DNA of 64,000 nt from Juglans regia (taxonomy: Eukaryota; Streptophyta; Magnoliopsida; Fagales; Juglandaceae), in contig NC_049902.1 in NCBI RefSeq assembly GCF_001411555.2, positions 9,679,985 through 9,743,984 of the forward strand, written 5' to 3'. Below are positions 48,271 to 59,537 of the stretch, one piece after another. The notes beneath the pieces were generated by a model, which had not been told where the DNA came from, ran no database searches, and saw only the letters and a list, made by a program, of their open reading frames with translations. Position 1 is the stretch's first letter; each line of letters opens with the position of its first letter. The translations under genes were made by a program, and so were the position numbers.

Positions 48271-48539
48271 ACTTAGGTTTATTATGAATTTGCTCTTAAA
48301 GTTGCTTTCATGCTTTTGGTTTCTTTTGTTGAGCGTGTACAGACTACTAGTTTAGATTTTTTATGCTCTTTCATTTCTAAGTCTAGTGGTAGACTTTCAA
48401 GTATTATTATGCTATTGCCCTTAATTTTTGTAAATGGTCTGGTATATTTCATTACAAATGGCTTATTTATGGACTTAGTATCTATTAAGCTCAGAAAAAA
48501 AAAAAAAAAACTGATTAATTATTAAAGTGGTTTCCCTTA

Positions 48540-49812
48540 TTAGGTATTAAACAAAATAAAACATTATGACACACTCTTCTAAATGTAGTGACATATGATA
48601 TTTCGTATAGGTAATAATTTACGAAATGAGATTTTGGATTTAGCGATAAGAGATAAGTAGAATGATCATACCCTTATACGTATGTACGGTAAATGACATG
48701 TCTTTTATAAAAATATTATGCATGTATGCCCTCCATTGAAAACTCCTTTTTACGTACCCAAGTCATGATAAAATTATGAAAATTTATGATTTTATGTGAA
48801 TGTTTATGTATTAAATTATTTATGAAAATTCATGATTTTTAAAAGGAGTTATGCATCAAAAGATTTATGAAAAGACATGATTGTATGTGAAAGTTATGCA
48901 TTAAAATATTTATGAAAAGTCATGCATGATTTTATGGGAAGATTTATGCATCAAAATATTTATGAAAAATCATGATTTTATGTGAAGAAACATGTATTAT
49001 GGAAATTTATGAAAGAATGTGATTTCATTCGAAATCTATGATATGATATGACAAGATATGACAAGTATGTATGCGATTTCTTTTAAAACTTATGATATGA
49101 CAAGTATGCAAGTATGATTATGATGAAATATGAATGATAAGATATGTAACGACCTATGTTATAATATGAAGATGGTACCTATGTTATGGGCATATTGCAT
49201 TGTCAGGTCGTACATGCTGGTAGTGCACTTGGTATGTCTTCCTTATGTATGAATTCCACAATCTGTGGGCATGGGCAGAATTGAAATCTACTCAGATTCG
49301 CTAACCCTAACTCACGGGGGTCAATAGTGGGTAACGGCCGATGATAAGTGAAAGATAAGTTCATGTTATTTACGTATGTATTTATGAGTATGCACATTTT
49401 TCAAGAAACCTTATGTTTATGATGTTTACTATATGATATGTTGCTTATTGAGTATTCGACTCATTTTTGTATACTTTTATGTTTTTAAACCACCTCAGGT
49501 GATAATATTTATGAGGATGAGACTGCAGGACAGGACTTTACTCAAGGAGGTGAAGCAAAGGCTTAGATAATTTATGTCATGTTCAATTTATGATTTAATG
49601 TTTAAATAAACTATTTTGATAAGCACATGAGATTTTAGCATTTTTTTTAATAAGTACTTTCGCAGACTCTATTTTAGATTTTAAGTATTTAATAAGTTTG
49701 TTTTATTTATAGAACCTTTCGCGTCATTAAAAAAAAAATTTAGTCAAATTTAGTAGTACACTGACTCTCCGAAAATTTAAAAAATATTTTTACTGGGGAG
49801 CGGGATGTTATA
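48540..49812 (+). repeat. Probable solo LTR with internal repeats
   Basis: The right part (~49,440-49,812) reads GTTGCTTATTGAGTATTCGA and CTCAGGTGATAATATTTATG, and ends GGGAGCGGGATGTTATA. These are sequence habits of Ty3/gypsy LTRs in plants. At 48,780-49,080, strings such as TTTATGAAAAGTCATG and GATTTTATGTGAA recur several times at roughly 55-65-bp spacing. No gag-pol is present, so this would be a solo LTR. The left boundary is uncertain. Confidence 0.45.
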
Positions 49813-50207
49813 GTATGCAATGCAGTCTATGCCAGATATTTGAAGGTTCTCATGTCCCATATGCAAAAAACCAACAAAGTAGCCAATTCTTTTGCATTTT
49901 ATGCTTGAAACTCGATTCTTACCTTCTGAAACCCAATTGTTTTAGAAAGGATGCTGCTGTTTAATTTATTTATGTTTTGCATTCCTGATTGAGAGATGTG
50001 TTATGAGTAGTAGTCTTATTTGCACTACTTGGGATATAAGAAAACAGTGCATACGCATATCATGTTGTGTTTCCTCTTATTTTTGGCGTGGAAGGAACCA
50101 TGGTAGAAGTTTTTGTGTTTCCTCATATTTTTATTTGGGAGCCTTTTTAGGGGTCAAATATACTTTGCACCTCAAAATTACAATAGGTTTTGCCATATGA
50201 GGGTTAA

Positions 50208-50388
50208 GAAAAATTCTAGACATAAGTCTCACACCATGTACACCTATTTAAAAATATATCATTTTACATTTTTATCCACGTAATGAAAATGATTTCAGAT
50301 ATATTTATAAATAAAATAGGATAAAAAGGTAAAATGACATGTTTTTAAGTGGGTGTGTAGGGTGTGAGATTTATGGGTAGCACTGCTC
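50208..50388. mobile_element. Mutator-type MITE in the TFCA-2 upstream region
   Basis: 181 bp flanked by the 9-bp direct repeat GAGGGTTAA (50,199-50,207 and 50,389-50,397). Unit 1 has the empty site at ~16,806 (GAGGGGTAA). The ends are ~28-bp imperfect inverted repeats sharing CATAA-TCTCACACC. A 9-bp duplication with long inverted ends indicates the Mutator superfamily. It has no coding capacity and arrived after the duplication. Confidence 0.88.
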
Positions 50389-50883
50389 GAGGGTTAATGC
50401 CATCATTTTACCACCTTTCTTTTACTTCCAAAAACACCATCTGAAATTTACACTGCTCTCCAAGCATTGCACACTTAAAACTACCAAAACCTAACAATTT
50501 GCTCCTTTTGTTAAGATCTGACTATCAAGATTGTGTCACATTACCTATTTTTCATCTATATTAATGGTTAGAATTGAAAGATGATGCAAATTGTATGTTA
50601 TTTCGCAGTTGCAAAGTGTCAGTTTTGATAGTTTGGGCACAAAGTGCAAAACTGTTGCTAGCGCAAAGTGTACTTTTCCCTCTGTTTAGTTAATGTTATG
50701 GTAGCAAAAAATTAGAACCTCACATTGGTTTTCGGATGTTCAATAATTTGGTCGTGTGATGATTATCATTAGTAAACTCTATAATGTCTCAAATGAGAAG
50801 AAAATCATCAAGCAGCATTTTGCCTATCCTAGATTTCTTGTCATGTACAAATCACAGTGAAATTCTTTCTTCAATAGGTTCCT

Positions 50884-51343
50884 ATGGCGACCATAAGAAA
50901 TCTGAAAATCAAGTCAGGGACTTGTAAACGAATTATTAAGGAGTTGCATTCATATGAGAAAGAGGTTGAGAGAGAAGCTGCCAAAACAGCAGACATGAAG
51001 GAAAAAGGAGCTGACCCTTATGACCTTAAGCAACAACAGGTGTGACAAACTAAAATCATACTTCAGAATAAATTGTATTTGCTTGGCTGCTGCTGCCTTT
51101 TCAACTAATGTCTTTTCCAGAAGAAAAACATATATCATACTTCGTAATTCATTGTTGAAAAGCCCTATTACCCAGCTGAAGGAATGAGTGTATTCTATTC
51201 TAATATTTCCCTCCAACATCCTACTTAGACGCACTCTTTTGGTTGTGTTTGAACAGGAGAATGTGCTTGCTGAGTCAAGGATGATGATTCCTGATTGTCG
51301 CAAGCGCCTAGAGGCCTCATTAGCTGACCTGAAAGGAACTTTG
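50884..51343 (+). pseudogene. Tubulin-folding cofactor A copy 2, truncated (no exon 3)
   Basis: Exon 1 (50,884-51,039) and exon 2 (51,257-51,343) match TFCA-1 almost exactly, with one extra CAA (DLKQQQ instead of DLKQQ). The following intron matches only to ~51,420, then jumps to sequence equivalent to ~23,000 of unit 1. Exon 3 (33 codons of the third helix and stop) is missing. Its far-upstream region is also separated by the 6.6-kb insertion, and the likely 5' leader (14.6-15.4 kb) was never duplicated. A functional chaperone is not expected. Read-through past exon 2 would add a few intron codons only. Confidence 0.92.
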
Positions 51344-51529
51344 GTATTGTGTCTTTACTTTTTGGTTTGCATTCTGAAGATTACTGTTTATTGCTTTCAT
51401 TCTAGGTATGTCACCCTAGTTATAATAAAAGTAGTAATAAATATTCTCTCCCAAAACTCTGTTAGTGTTGCATATCCACGTGTTTGGCATGCAAACTAAT
51501 GGCCATTTCCAAAATATAGAATCATAGAT

Positions 51530-51702
51530 TGTGATACTCCTATATGATATGGATAAGGATAAGTGGTGTATGGGATCCCACATTGTTTAAAAATGAGAAG
51601 TTCTTGCTCTTTATAAAATTCTAATGGAATTCTATTTGTATCATTGACTAGTCTTTTTAGAATATAGATCATGTGGTTTGAACCTTCTATTAGAGCGTTA
51701 CA
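51530..51702. mobile_element. Small solo LTR (173 bp)
   Basis: It starts TGTGATACTCC and ends GCGTTACA, so it has TG...CA ends, and it is flanked by the 5-bp direct repeat TAGAT (51,525-51,529 and 51,703-51,707). Unit 1 lacks it (AAATATGGATGAG at ~23,095). It contains CTCTTTATAAAATTC, a possible TATA region. The size suggests a TRIM-like element reduced by LTR-LTR recombination. The 76-codon minus-strand ORF across it is incidental. Confidence 0.88.
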
Positions 51703-51964
51703 TAGATGAGACAGATGAGGCATCATCCTGGCATGGAGGCTCGCTTGTAGCTGGGATTGAGTTGTACTGTCTTGCTATCTCAGGAATTGCATGAGCGTTT
51801 TACTGACTTGCCATCTCATGTCAAGAAAGCTTGAGTCACTTTCTCAACAGATTGTGCAAATCCAAATGGGATTTCCATTTTGCACAGGAGGAGCAGGCGA
51901 CATTAATTGGCTGTTTTAACTTTTAAGGAAGAAAAGTATAGCAGTCTCAGTTAAGTTAATTGAA

Positions 51965-52660
51965 TGTTTAAGCAGAAAAAGCATTTGGATTAATTTGGCT
52001 TTTAAATTTGGATTAATATGAAATAATATGTCATAACAAAGATTCTTGTAACTGCAGTCCAATAGACACATCTAATACTTGACTATGTATGGCAACAATA
52101 ATGAAGTCGTGTTTATAAATGACTTGTACTTGCGGCTTTTCTTTTTACCTTTTTCTTACCGTTGCCGTAATATATACTAATAAATGACTTTGCCAAAATA
52201 GGAAGATAGTGCCATCATTTATGGACTTAGATCTTCTAAATTTATTGTCCAAATCATTGAATTTAGAGAAATAAAAACATGAAGCGGGTTTTATAAGAAT
52301 TATAAATATTTTTAATTAAATTTAAGGACTATTTTAATACCATATGATTAAAATTGGAATTACAATAGCATTTGAGTATTACTCAATATATATCATTCAT
52401 GAATAGTATGAATCTTAGATTTTTTTTTTAGAGTTAGAATTTGAGCATTAAATTTTGTGGAGTTTAAATATTATATATCTCTTTCTTCATATTAGAAACT
52501 AATAATAAAAGAAAATAATAATTTATAGTTCTACTTATTAATACAAAAATGCAATATTCTTAATTAATTTAATCTAACAAAAAAAAATGCAAACAGAAAA
52601 ATTCTATTTATCAATCTTACACTATATATTTATTTATTATTTATTATTTTTTTAAATGTG
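51965..52660. other. Spacer upstream of KS2
   Basis: Homologous to unit 1 only at its left end (to ~52,020). The rest is AT-rich and unmatched, because unit 1 has ~11 kb of transposons at this place. No gene is seen. Confidence 0.5.
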
Positions 52661-53017
52661 TAGTATAGTACTGTGAAATTGAATCGGAGGAGAGTGACAG
52701 CTTAGGAGTTAGGACAGACTTTGAGCAGAATAACTCAAATTGAATAGGAAGAAGGTGACAAGTTACGACAGACTTTACCAACTTCTAATGCTCTAAATTT
52801 TATTCTAGAAAGTTTTGTTGTATATTATATTGATGCTTTCTCTCCATCGTATCTATCTGACTTTGATTCCTGGTTGCCTGCCGACTAAATACATCCATTG
52901 ATCCCTCTATTTCCATATTGTATCTCTCACTCACTCTCTCAAGTTTCAAGCTTTTTGATAAAGTATCGAAGTGCATCAAACAGTGAGTCAAACTCTTCTC
53001 CTCTTATTGGCACAACA
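52660..53017 (+). promoter_or_regulatory. KS2 promoter and 5' leader
   Basis: Counterpart of 37,090-37,403. It keeps one clear AGGTGACAAGTTACGACAGA element (~52,753) and a degraded upstream one (GAGTGACAGCTTAG). A ~64-bp segment at ~52,827-52,890, including CTATCTGACTTTGATTCC, lies between TGTATAT and ACATCCATTG, which are contiguous in KS1. The TATA-like region therefore differs between paralogues. Confidence 0.5.
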
Positions 53018-53071
53018 ATGTCTCTCTTCCACCCCAACAATCTTTGGCGTTCGGCTTCTTCCACTTCAGGT

Positions 53072-53107
<36 letters not shown>

Positions 53108-56100
53108 CTTCTGGTGGATTTTTTTCGGGAGCATGCAATACTCTTTTGAATTGGGTTTCTTCTTCTTACGTTGAGCCATTGTGGGTTGTTGGCTTTCAAG
53201 TTTATTCAAAATTTTCTGTTTTAGCAAAGTTTTTTTATTGGAAACTTTAAGTAACTTGTAGAACCAAAAAATGTGATATGCCAGTTTTATGAGGGCTTGG
53301 ATTATTTTCAAATTGGCGGATTGAGTTTTTGGAATCAACATTTCAATAGTTATACACATTTAAGCAAAAGAAAGTGTTATCTCTCTATATTTGTGTGTAC
53401 CTTGACGGGTACAGACTGTTTCTTTTACTTTGCAAATTCTGCAGTAATTCTACAGAATAGCTCAACAAAGTATCAAGCAGCTTTAAAAGGGAAGTTAGGG
53501 GAAATCTATTAAAATTAAGGGAAAAGTAATGTAAAGCAAGAGAAAATTATTAGAAATCAGAAGAAAAACCATGGGAATGGGATATGAGGATTCTTAATTT
53601 GATAATATTACCAGGATTTTTTATTTAGTATAATTAGCATGAGTAATATATTTTTTCATCCTGCTCCTATCCCATGTGTTGATGTGACAATGTGCATCAA
53701 CCCCCAAATTTCTTATTTTAAAAAATAATAGTTGATACTTAAAAAAAAAAAAATAGCAGGAGCTTATTTATCTCGTGGATTTCCTATCTCATTGTATTGG
53801 CAACTTTGCACCTTTAAAGATAGGATTTAGTTGACATTAGGGATGGATGGGTAGCCATACAAGGAAGGATAGGATAAGAAATGAACAGACCTAAAGAAGG
53901 TAAAGATAGCACAGCTTTGCGAGAAGTGGGACAAAATTTAAGACGGTCTAGAGTCTGCATCTAAATGAGGAAAAATATGATTCACTGGAAGGAGCTACGC
54001 AGACAAGAGGTTGGCTGTGAAGAACATTGGCCGACACTGTGAGAAACTACATGATGACATCTGATTGTATTAGAATATATAGCCCTTGAAAAGAAAATGA
54101 AATATTAAAAATTGTTAGTTGACCTTAAAAAAGTGGGATTAGAACATCTAACCAATTCAAATCATGGCAAAACCACAAGTGACAAACCCATTCCTTATAT
54201 TAGATACTTTTTTCTCTGTTCTCTTGATAGTTAATTATAGACGTGCTTCAAATAACTTCTTCTGACCTTGTATATTAGATACTTTTTTTCTTAATCTCTG
54301 CTGGACTTTTGTGTTCTCAAGCAGCTTCTCTGGTTCCTGGACCAATTGTAGCAACAAAAGCCAAGACTTTGGTATGATAATCCTGCATTCAGTGACAATA
54401 TTTACGTTTTATTCTCATACTTTAGTGTATAGTGATTAATATAATGTCTTGTTTTATTCATCCAGTGCTTTGAGGGGGCTAAACAAAGAATTAAGAAAAT
54501 GTTCAATGAGGTCGAACTTTCTGTTTCATCATATGACACTGCCTGGGTGGCGATGGTCCCTTCTCCAAATTCTCCGAAGGCCCCTTTTTTCCCTCAGTGT
54601 GTAAATTGGTTATTAGATAATCAACTCTGTGATGGCTCATGGGGTCTTCCTAACCGTGATCCTCTTTTAGTTAAAGATGCTCTGTTATCTACCTTAGCTT
54701 GTATCCTTGCACTAAAGCAATGGGATGTTGGTCAAGATCAAATGAATAACGGTATTTCTGCTGTTCTTGCTAAATTTCCTCCTTTTATGTCCAAGAGATA
54801 GATGTTCTCTCTCTTTCTGCAGGCCTCTACTTTATCGAGTCAAATATAGCTGCAGCTACTGATGAGAAGCAATTTTCCCCTATTGGATTTGATATAATAT
54901 TTCCTGCCATGATCGAGTATGCCAAAAACTTGGATTTGAATATACCTCTGAAAGCAATGAATCTAGATGCTTTGGTTCACAAAAGAGAGTTGGAGCTCAA
55001 AAGGTAATGGTTCTAATTTAGTGTAGGTTTCTGCTCAACTTTATTACTTAATGTACATTTTTGTGCTAGTGTTTGACTAATGCCCATGACAACGATGGGC
55101 ATTTTGTAAGTTCTTTTCTCATACTTGGGTGAGGTTAAGCCTACTCAAGCTGGCTTCAGAAAGATTAGCAACCTTGATCATGCTTGGTTGGCTTAACTCC
55201 GTTGGTTCGTAAGAAAGTTTAGTTGTATTCTGAATCAAGGTCGAACAATAGCTGTTTATACTCTTGTTAGCGGCAATGGAATAGCGGTAGAAGGAGAGGG
55301 GAATGTTTTAGTTGCTCAATGATGACCTTAATTCTCCAAACTCAACTATCCAAAATGTAATTCCAGATGCTATGGAAGCAATTCAGAAGGGAGTAAGACC
55401 TACTTAGCATATGTCTCAGAGGGACTGGGGAAGTTGCAGAACTGGGAAATGGTCATGAAATATCAAAGAGAGAATGGATCACTCCTTAATTCACCATCCA
55501 CCACAGCAGCTGCTTTTACTCACCTTAAGAATTCTGGTTGCCTTAAATACCTTTGCTCACTCTTAGAGAAGTTTGGAAATGCAGGTCTCTCCCTCCACAC
55601 TTATCTATAGTTTGCTATGCATTTTCAATTACATTGCTGATTTCTCTGACAGTCAATTGGTTATTTTCAATTGTTTTTTTTTCCAGTTCCTACAGTTTAC
55701 CCTCTAGATATATATACCCGTCTATGTATGGTTGACAGTCTTGAAAGGTTGGGAATTGATAAGCATTTCAGGAAGGAGATCAACAGCGTATTGGAAGAAA
55801 CATACAGGCAATGCTATTTTCGATGAATGCACTAACTATTTGTTTTATCCCGACATTCGTATGAGTTTGTAGATTATACATAGTTATCATTTATTGGAAA
55901 CGTGAAAGTTTCCAGTGAAACAGATACTGGTTACAGGGTGAGGAAGAAATCTTTTTAGATGCTGCCACCTGTGCATTGGCATTTCGGATGCTACGTGTTA
56001 ATGGATATGATGTTTCTTCAGGTACTTTGTTATTTAGGAGACATGGCCTGCAGTATTTTGATTGGTCAGGAAAAAAGGTTTAATATGTTTATCCTGTTCT

Positions 56101-58567
56101 GTAGATCCATTCAGCCAACTTTCAGAAAAAGATCATTTCTCCAGCACCCTTGAAGGATATTTGAAGGACATTGGTGCTGTCTTGGAATTATTTCGGGCTT
56201 CAGAAATCATCATACATCGTGAAGAATCAGTTCTGGAGAAACAAAATTTATGGACAAGAAATTTCTTGAGATGGGAATTATCCAATGGTTCAATTCACAC
56301 AGGTGGACTGAACAACTATCTTTGCCAAGAGGTAGTTTCCTGGAATACAACAGCCTTTACTATTTAGTATTTAGTAATTGTTCATTTTTGCCAAATAAAG
56401 TGATGTTTGTTTTTATAATCCAAAATGACTTCCAGAAAACTGCAACCTTTGATCTTTTCAGGTGGAAGATGCTCTTAGTTTTCCTCATCATTCAAATTTG
56501 GAACGGTTATCCACCAGACGAGCCATTGAGCGTTACAACAAAAATAATACACATGTTTTAAAAACTTCTTATAGGTAACACTAATGGTGGTTTCTTTGTC
56601 CTCCATTCTTTTCCCTGGATTAAAATTTTAACTCTGGTAGAGTTTTGAGCCATGATTTGTTTGAATTACCGTTTTATCCTTTTATTCTTCTTATGTCAGT
56701 TCTTTAAATATTGGCAACGAAGATTTCTTAAAACTTGCAGTGGAAGACTTCAACATATGCCAATCAATACATCGTGAAGAACTTAAACATCTTGCAAGGT
56801 GAATATCTTTATGTACTTTCAACTACCATCCTGTTATGATGGGCATTTTTGGATTTTTTATTGTAGCAAGGTCAAATGTCTGCTCATGTATCAGAATTAG
56901 GTGGCATATTGACATAGAAGCAACTTTCAGTATTTCTATGCTATATTGTACCAGAAGCAACTTTCAGGGTTCTTTTTTTTCTGCTAAAAATCATATTAAC
57001 TTGGAATCACTTGTTTTCCGGGTTCTTGTTACTAGTGGTACCCACTTGACCATAGTATTTATAAAAATTGATGATATTGTCAGCCAGCAAGGTGGCTTCT
57101 TGCTTTCAATATTGAAAGGAAACAAATTATCATTTTTTTTTTTTGTATGATATCCATTTGCATATAAGCAGGTGGGTTACAGAGAACAGATTAAACAAGC
57201 TAAAGTTTGCCAGGCAGAAGCTGGCCTACTGTTACTTCTCTGCTGCAGCAACCCTTTTTTCCTCTGAAGTTTCTGATGCCCGCATATCTTGGGCCAAAAA
57301 TGGTGTGCTTACAACAGTGGTTGATGATTTCTTTGATGTTGGTGGTTCAGAAGAGGAACTGGTAAACCTAGTACAACTGGTTGAAAAGTATGTTTCCCTA
57401 TTTTCACATTCCTTTTCTGCTTTTGTTGAATCCATTATCAGTCTGTGATATCTGGTTATGTGGAAATTGGACTGCAGGTGGGACGTAAATGTCAGCACTG
57501 ATTGTTGTTCTGTGAATGTTGAAATTCTATTTTCGGCTCTTAAAAGCACAATCTGTGAGATTGGCGACAAAGCATTCACACGGCAAGGGCGTAGTGTAAT
57601 AAGCGACTTAATTGATATTGTGAGATGAAATCTTACCTGTTTTTCCTATTTCTATTGTATTTCTCTTTTGGTATATTACCTCCCAAAGCTTTCTAACAGG
57701 ATTACTGATCTCCTCTAAGACTCTGGTACAACTACTTCACTCCAAGTTGTCAGTTCCATGTAATGTACAGATTTCTGGACATGGACCATCTGAACCTAGG
57801 TTTAAAAGTTATCTTAAAGAAAAAAATCCTAGAAGAGGTTTCTCATATTATTTATTTATTCATTGAAATAGAGATGATGTTGCCATGCTTTCATTGCAGT
57901 GGTTGGATTTACTCAAATCTATGTTGAGGGAAGCTGAGTGGCTGAGAGACAAGTCAGTGCCAACTATGGATGACTATATGAAAAATGGATATGTATCATT
58001 CGCCTTAGGGCCTATCGTCCTCCCAACACTGTATCTTGTTGGGCCTAAGCTTTCAGGAAAGGTTGTTCAAGATCCAGAAATCCGTCATCTATATGAGCTT
58101 ATGAGCACTTTTGGGCGTCTTCTCAATGATATTCGGAGCTTTAAGGTATTATAACCTTCCCCCCAAACAAGAAAAGAAATAAAATTAGGAAAAACATTAC
58201 GAATTTATCCTCCGATACGGTTTGTTCTAGTGTTAGTAATCTCTATTAACTTATGTTGCAGAGGGAATCTGTGGAAGGGAAATTAAATGCTGTATCTTTG
58301 TGCATAATTCATGGCGGTGGTATTATTACTGAAGAAGAGACCATTAAAGAGATGATGAGTTTTATTGCTACTAAGAGGAGAGAACTGTTGAAACTAGTTT
58401 TGCAGGAGAAAGGCAGCCTGATTCCAAGAGAATGCAAGGATTTGTTCTGGAAAATGACCAGAGTGTTGCACTTATTTTACATGAAGGATGATGGTTTTAC
58501 TTCACATGAGATGATCAATGCTGTAAATGCAGTAATTGAAGAACCCATTGTTCTCAATGAGTTGTAA
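53018..58567 (+). CDS. KS: ent-kaurene synthase 2 (KS2), 14 exons
   Basis: Tandem paralogue of KS1, same proposed role. My exons: 53018-53069, 54325-54371, 54466-54751, 54823-55003, 55367-55584, 55687-55807, 55924-56021, 56105-56331, 56462-56574, 56700-56798, 57172-57387, 57478-57619, 57900-58145 and 58262-58567. They total 2,352 bp (783 aa) with no internal stop. It keeps DDFFD (~532-536), GPIV and NDIRSFKRE (~676-684). Differences from KS1: two fewer residues in exon 2 (KTL for KTPAL), RWEL for RREL in exon 8, STFG for STSG in exon 13, and LHL present in [11 protein letters not shown]. It ends NEL-stop where KS1 ends at K. Intron 6 again starts with GC. The exon 11 donor is AAAA|GTATG, having lost the final exonic G seen in KS1. 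KS2 has the more usual C-terminus, so I favour it as at least as likely to be functional. Confidence 0.93.
53386..53767. mobile_element. ~380-bp insertion in KS2 intron 1
   Basis: KS1 reads AAAGTGTTATTTATCTCTTGG without interruption at ~37,745. KS2 has ~380 bp between AAAGTGTTAT and TTATTTATCTCGTGG, giving a possible 4-bp TTAT duplication. The inside includes TTGACGGGTACAGACTG and an A-rich right end. The class is unknown. Confidence 0.6.
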
Positions 58568-59003
58568 GTCTTGTGTCAGAGTTGTTCTCAAATGAGTTGT
58601 AAGTCTATGTCAAATAGCTGCAAACCATGTCAAATTGCTGCAAATACTTATGAATCGTAATTCTACATTAAAAAAAAAAGAAAAGAAATTGTTTTAATAT
58701 TTATCTTTTTGACATATACCTTGTTGTTGTCTTATTACCTTATTGTACATAACTCCCAACGAGCGTGTTGCACATTCAACAACTTTTAAAAACCACTTTA
58801 TCTTTCATCATGTAGTTTATAAGAAATTTATTGTATCAAACGTGTGACATTGAGATATTCAACAGAATCATGCACAGAAATTGGCCTTTTTTGGGTTAGT
58901 AAAATGGAGAATACAAGGCTTACCTTGTTCCAGAAAGATTTAGTTCATGCGGCTATTATATTGAATAGATCTTGAAATATATTTAGGCGGTAATGGGTGT
59001 ATA
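58568..59003. other. KS2 3' flank
   Basis: A partial ~33-bp repeat of the KS2 tail occurs at once: GTTCTCAATGAGTTGTAAGTC (58,549 on) is followed by a second GTTCTCAAATGAGTTGTAAG at ~58,582. The rest is AT-rich with no clear AATAAA. The gypsy element B starts ~440 bp after the stop. Confidence 0.6.
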
Positions 59004-59521
59004 TGTAACAGATCAGATATTCTTATAAAAAAACTAGGGTTGCTCTCTTCGAGGAGAGCTCCAAGAAGAAAAAAATAGAGTGGGAAAGAGAAAAGACAAG
59101 AAAATTGTTATGGCATTCAGAATGATTCACCAAAAGACATTGCCCAGCGTATATGCTGTTAGACCTTTAACGGAAACAAAAACTAACATAAACAACTAAA
59201 AGCCATGGGCCATAGCAAAATGCCAGAAGCCAGTCCACAACATACTGAAATGTAAAAGAGATAACATAACTGGCCCAAGGAACATACTCCCGGCTCACAC
59301 ACATTAACACTTTAATAAGTAAGTTCATCTAATTAAAAGAAGGCCCGCTCGTAGAGCACTTGAGCCCAACATTGTCTCAGCCCGATCCATCAGTCAGTAG
59401 CTTCAGTTGAAGTGAACTCCTCCAAGTACATTGAACTAGAACATAACCCCTCATTCGACACTTTCATCTTCTACCTAGACACTGAGGAAAAAACCCTAGA
59501 TCTGGATTTTAGCTTGTTACA
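59004..59521 (-). repeat. 3' LTR of Ty3/gypsy element B
   Basis: 518 bp bounded by TGTAACA (left) and TGTTACA (right), a perfect 7-bp inverted pair. Its left end TGTAACAGATCAGATATT matches the 5' LTR end visible at 63,985 (TGTAACACAAGATATT) apart from a small indel. The flanking 5 bp on the left is GTATA; the matching copy lies outside the window. Confidence 0.85.
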
Positions 59522-59537
59522 ACTCCTCCCTCCTTCA
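59522..59537 (-). other. Polypurine tract of element B
   Basis: The minus strand reads TTTTGAAGGAGGGAGGAGT immediately before the 3' LTR, the usual site for plus-strand priming. Confidence 0.8.

Larger units (their letters stand above)
42463..58620 (+). repeat. Segmental duplication, unit 2 (TFCA-2 + KS2)
   Basis: Second copy of the TFCA-KS block. Compared with unit 1 it has gained a 6.6-kb insertion (43,196-49,813), a 181-bp MITE, a 173-bp solo LTR and a ~380-bp insertion in KS2 intron 1. It has lost ~5.06 kb carrying TFCA exon 3. The right limit of homology is not visible beyond the KS2 3' end, because unit 1 switches at the junction. Confidence 0.93.
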
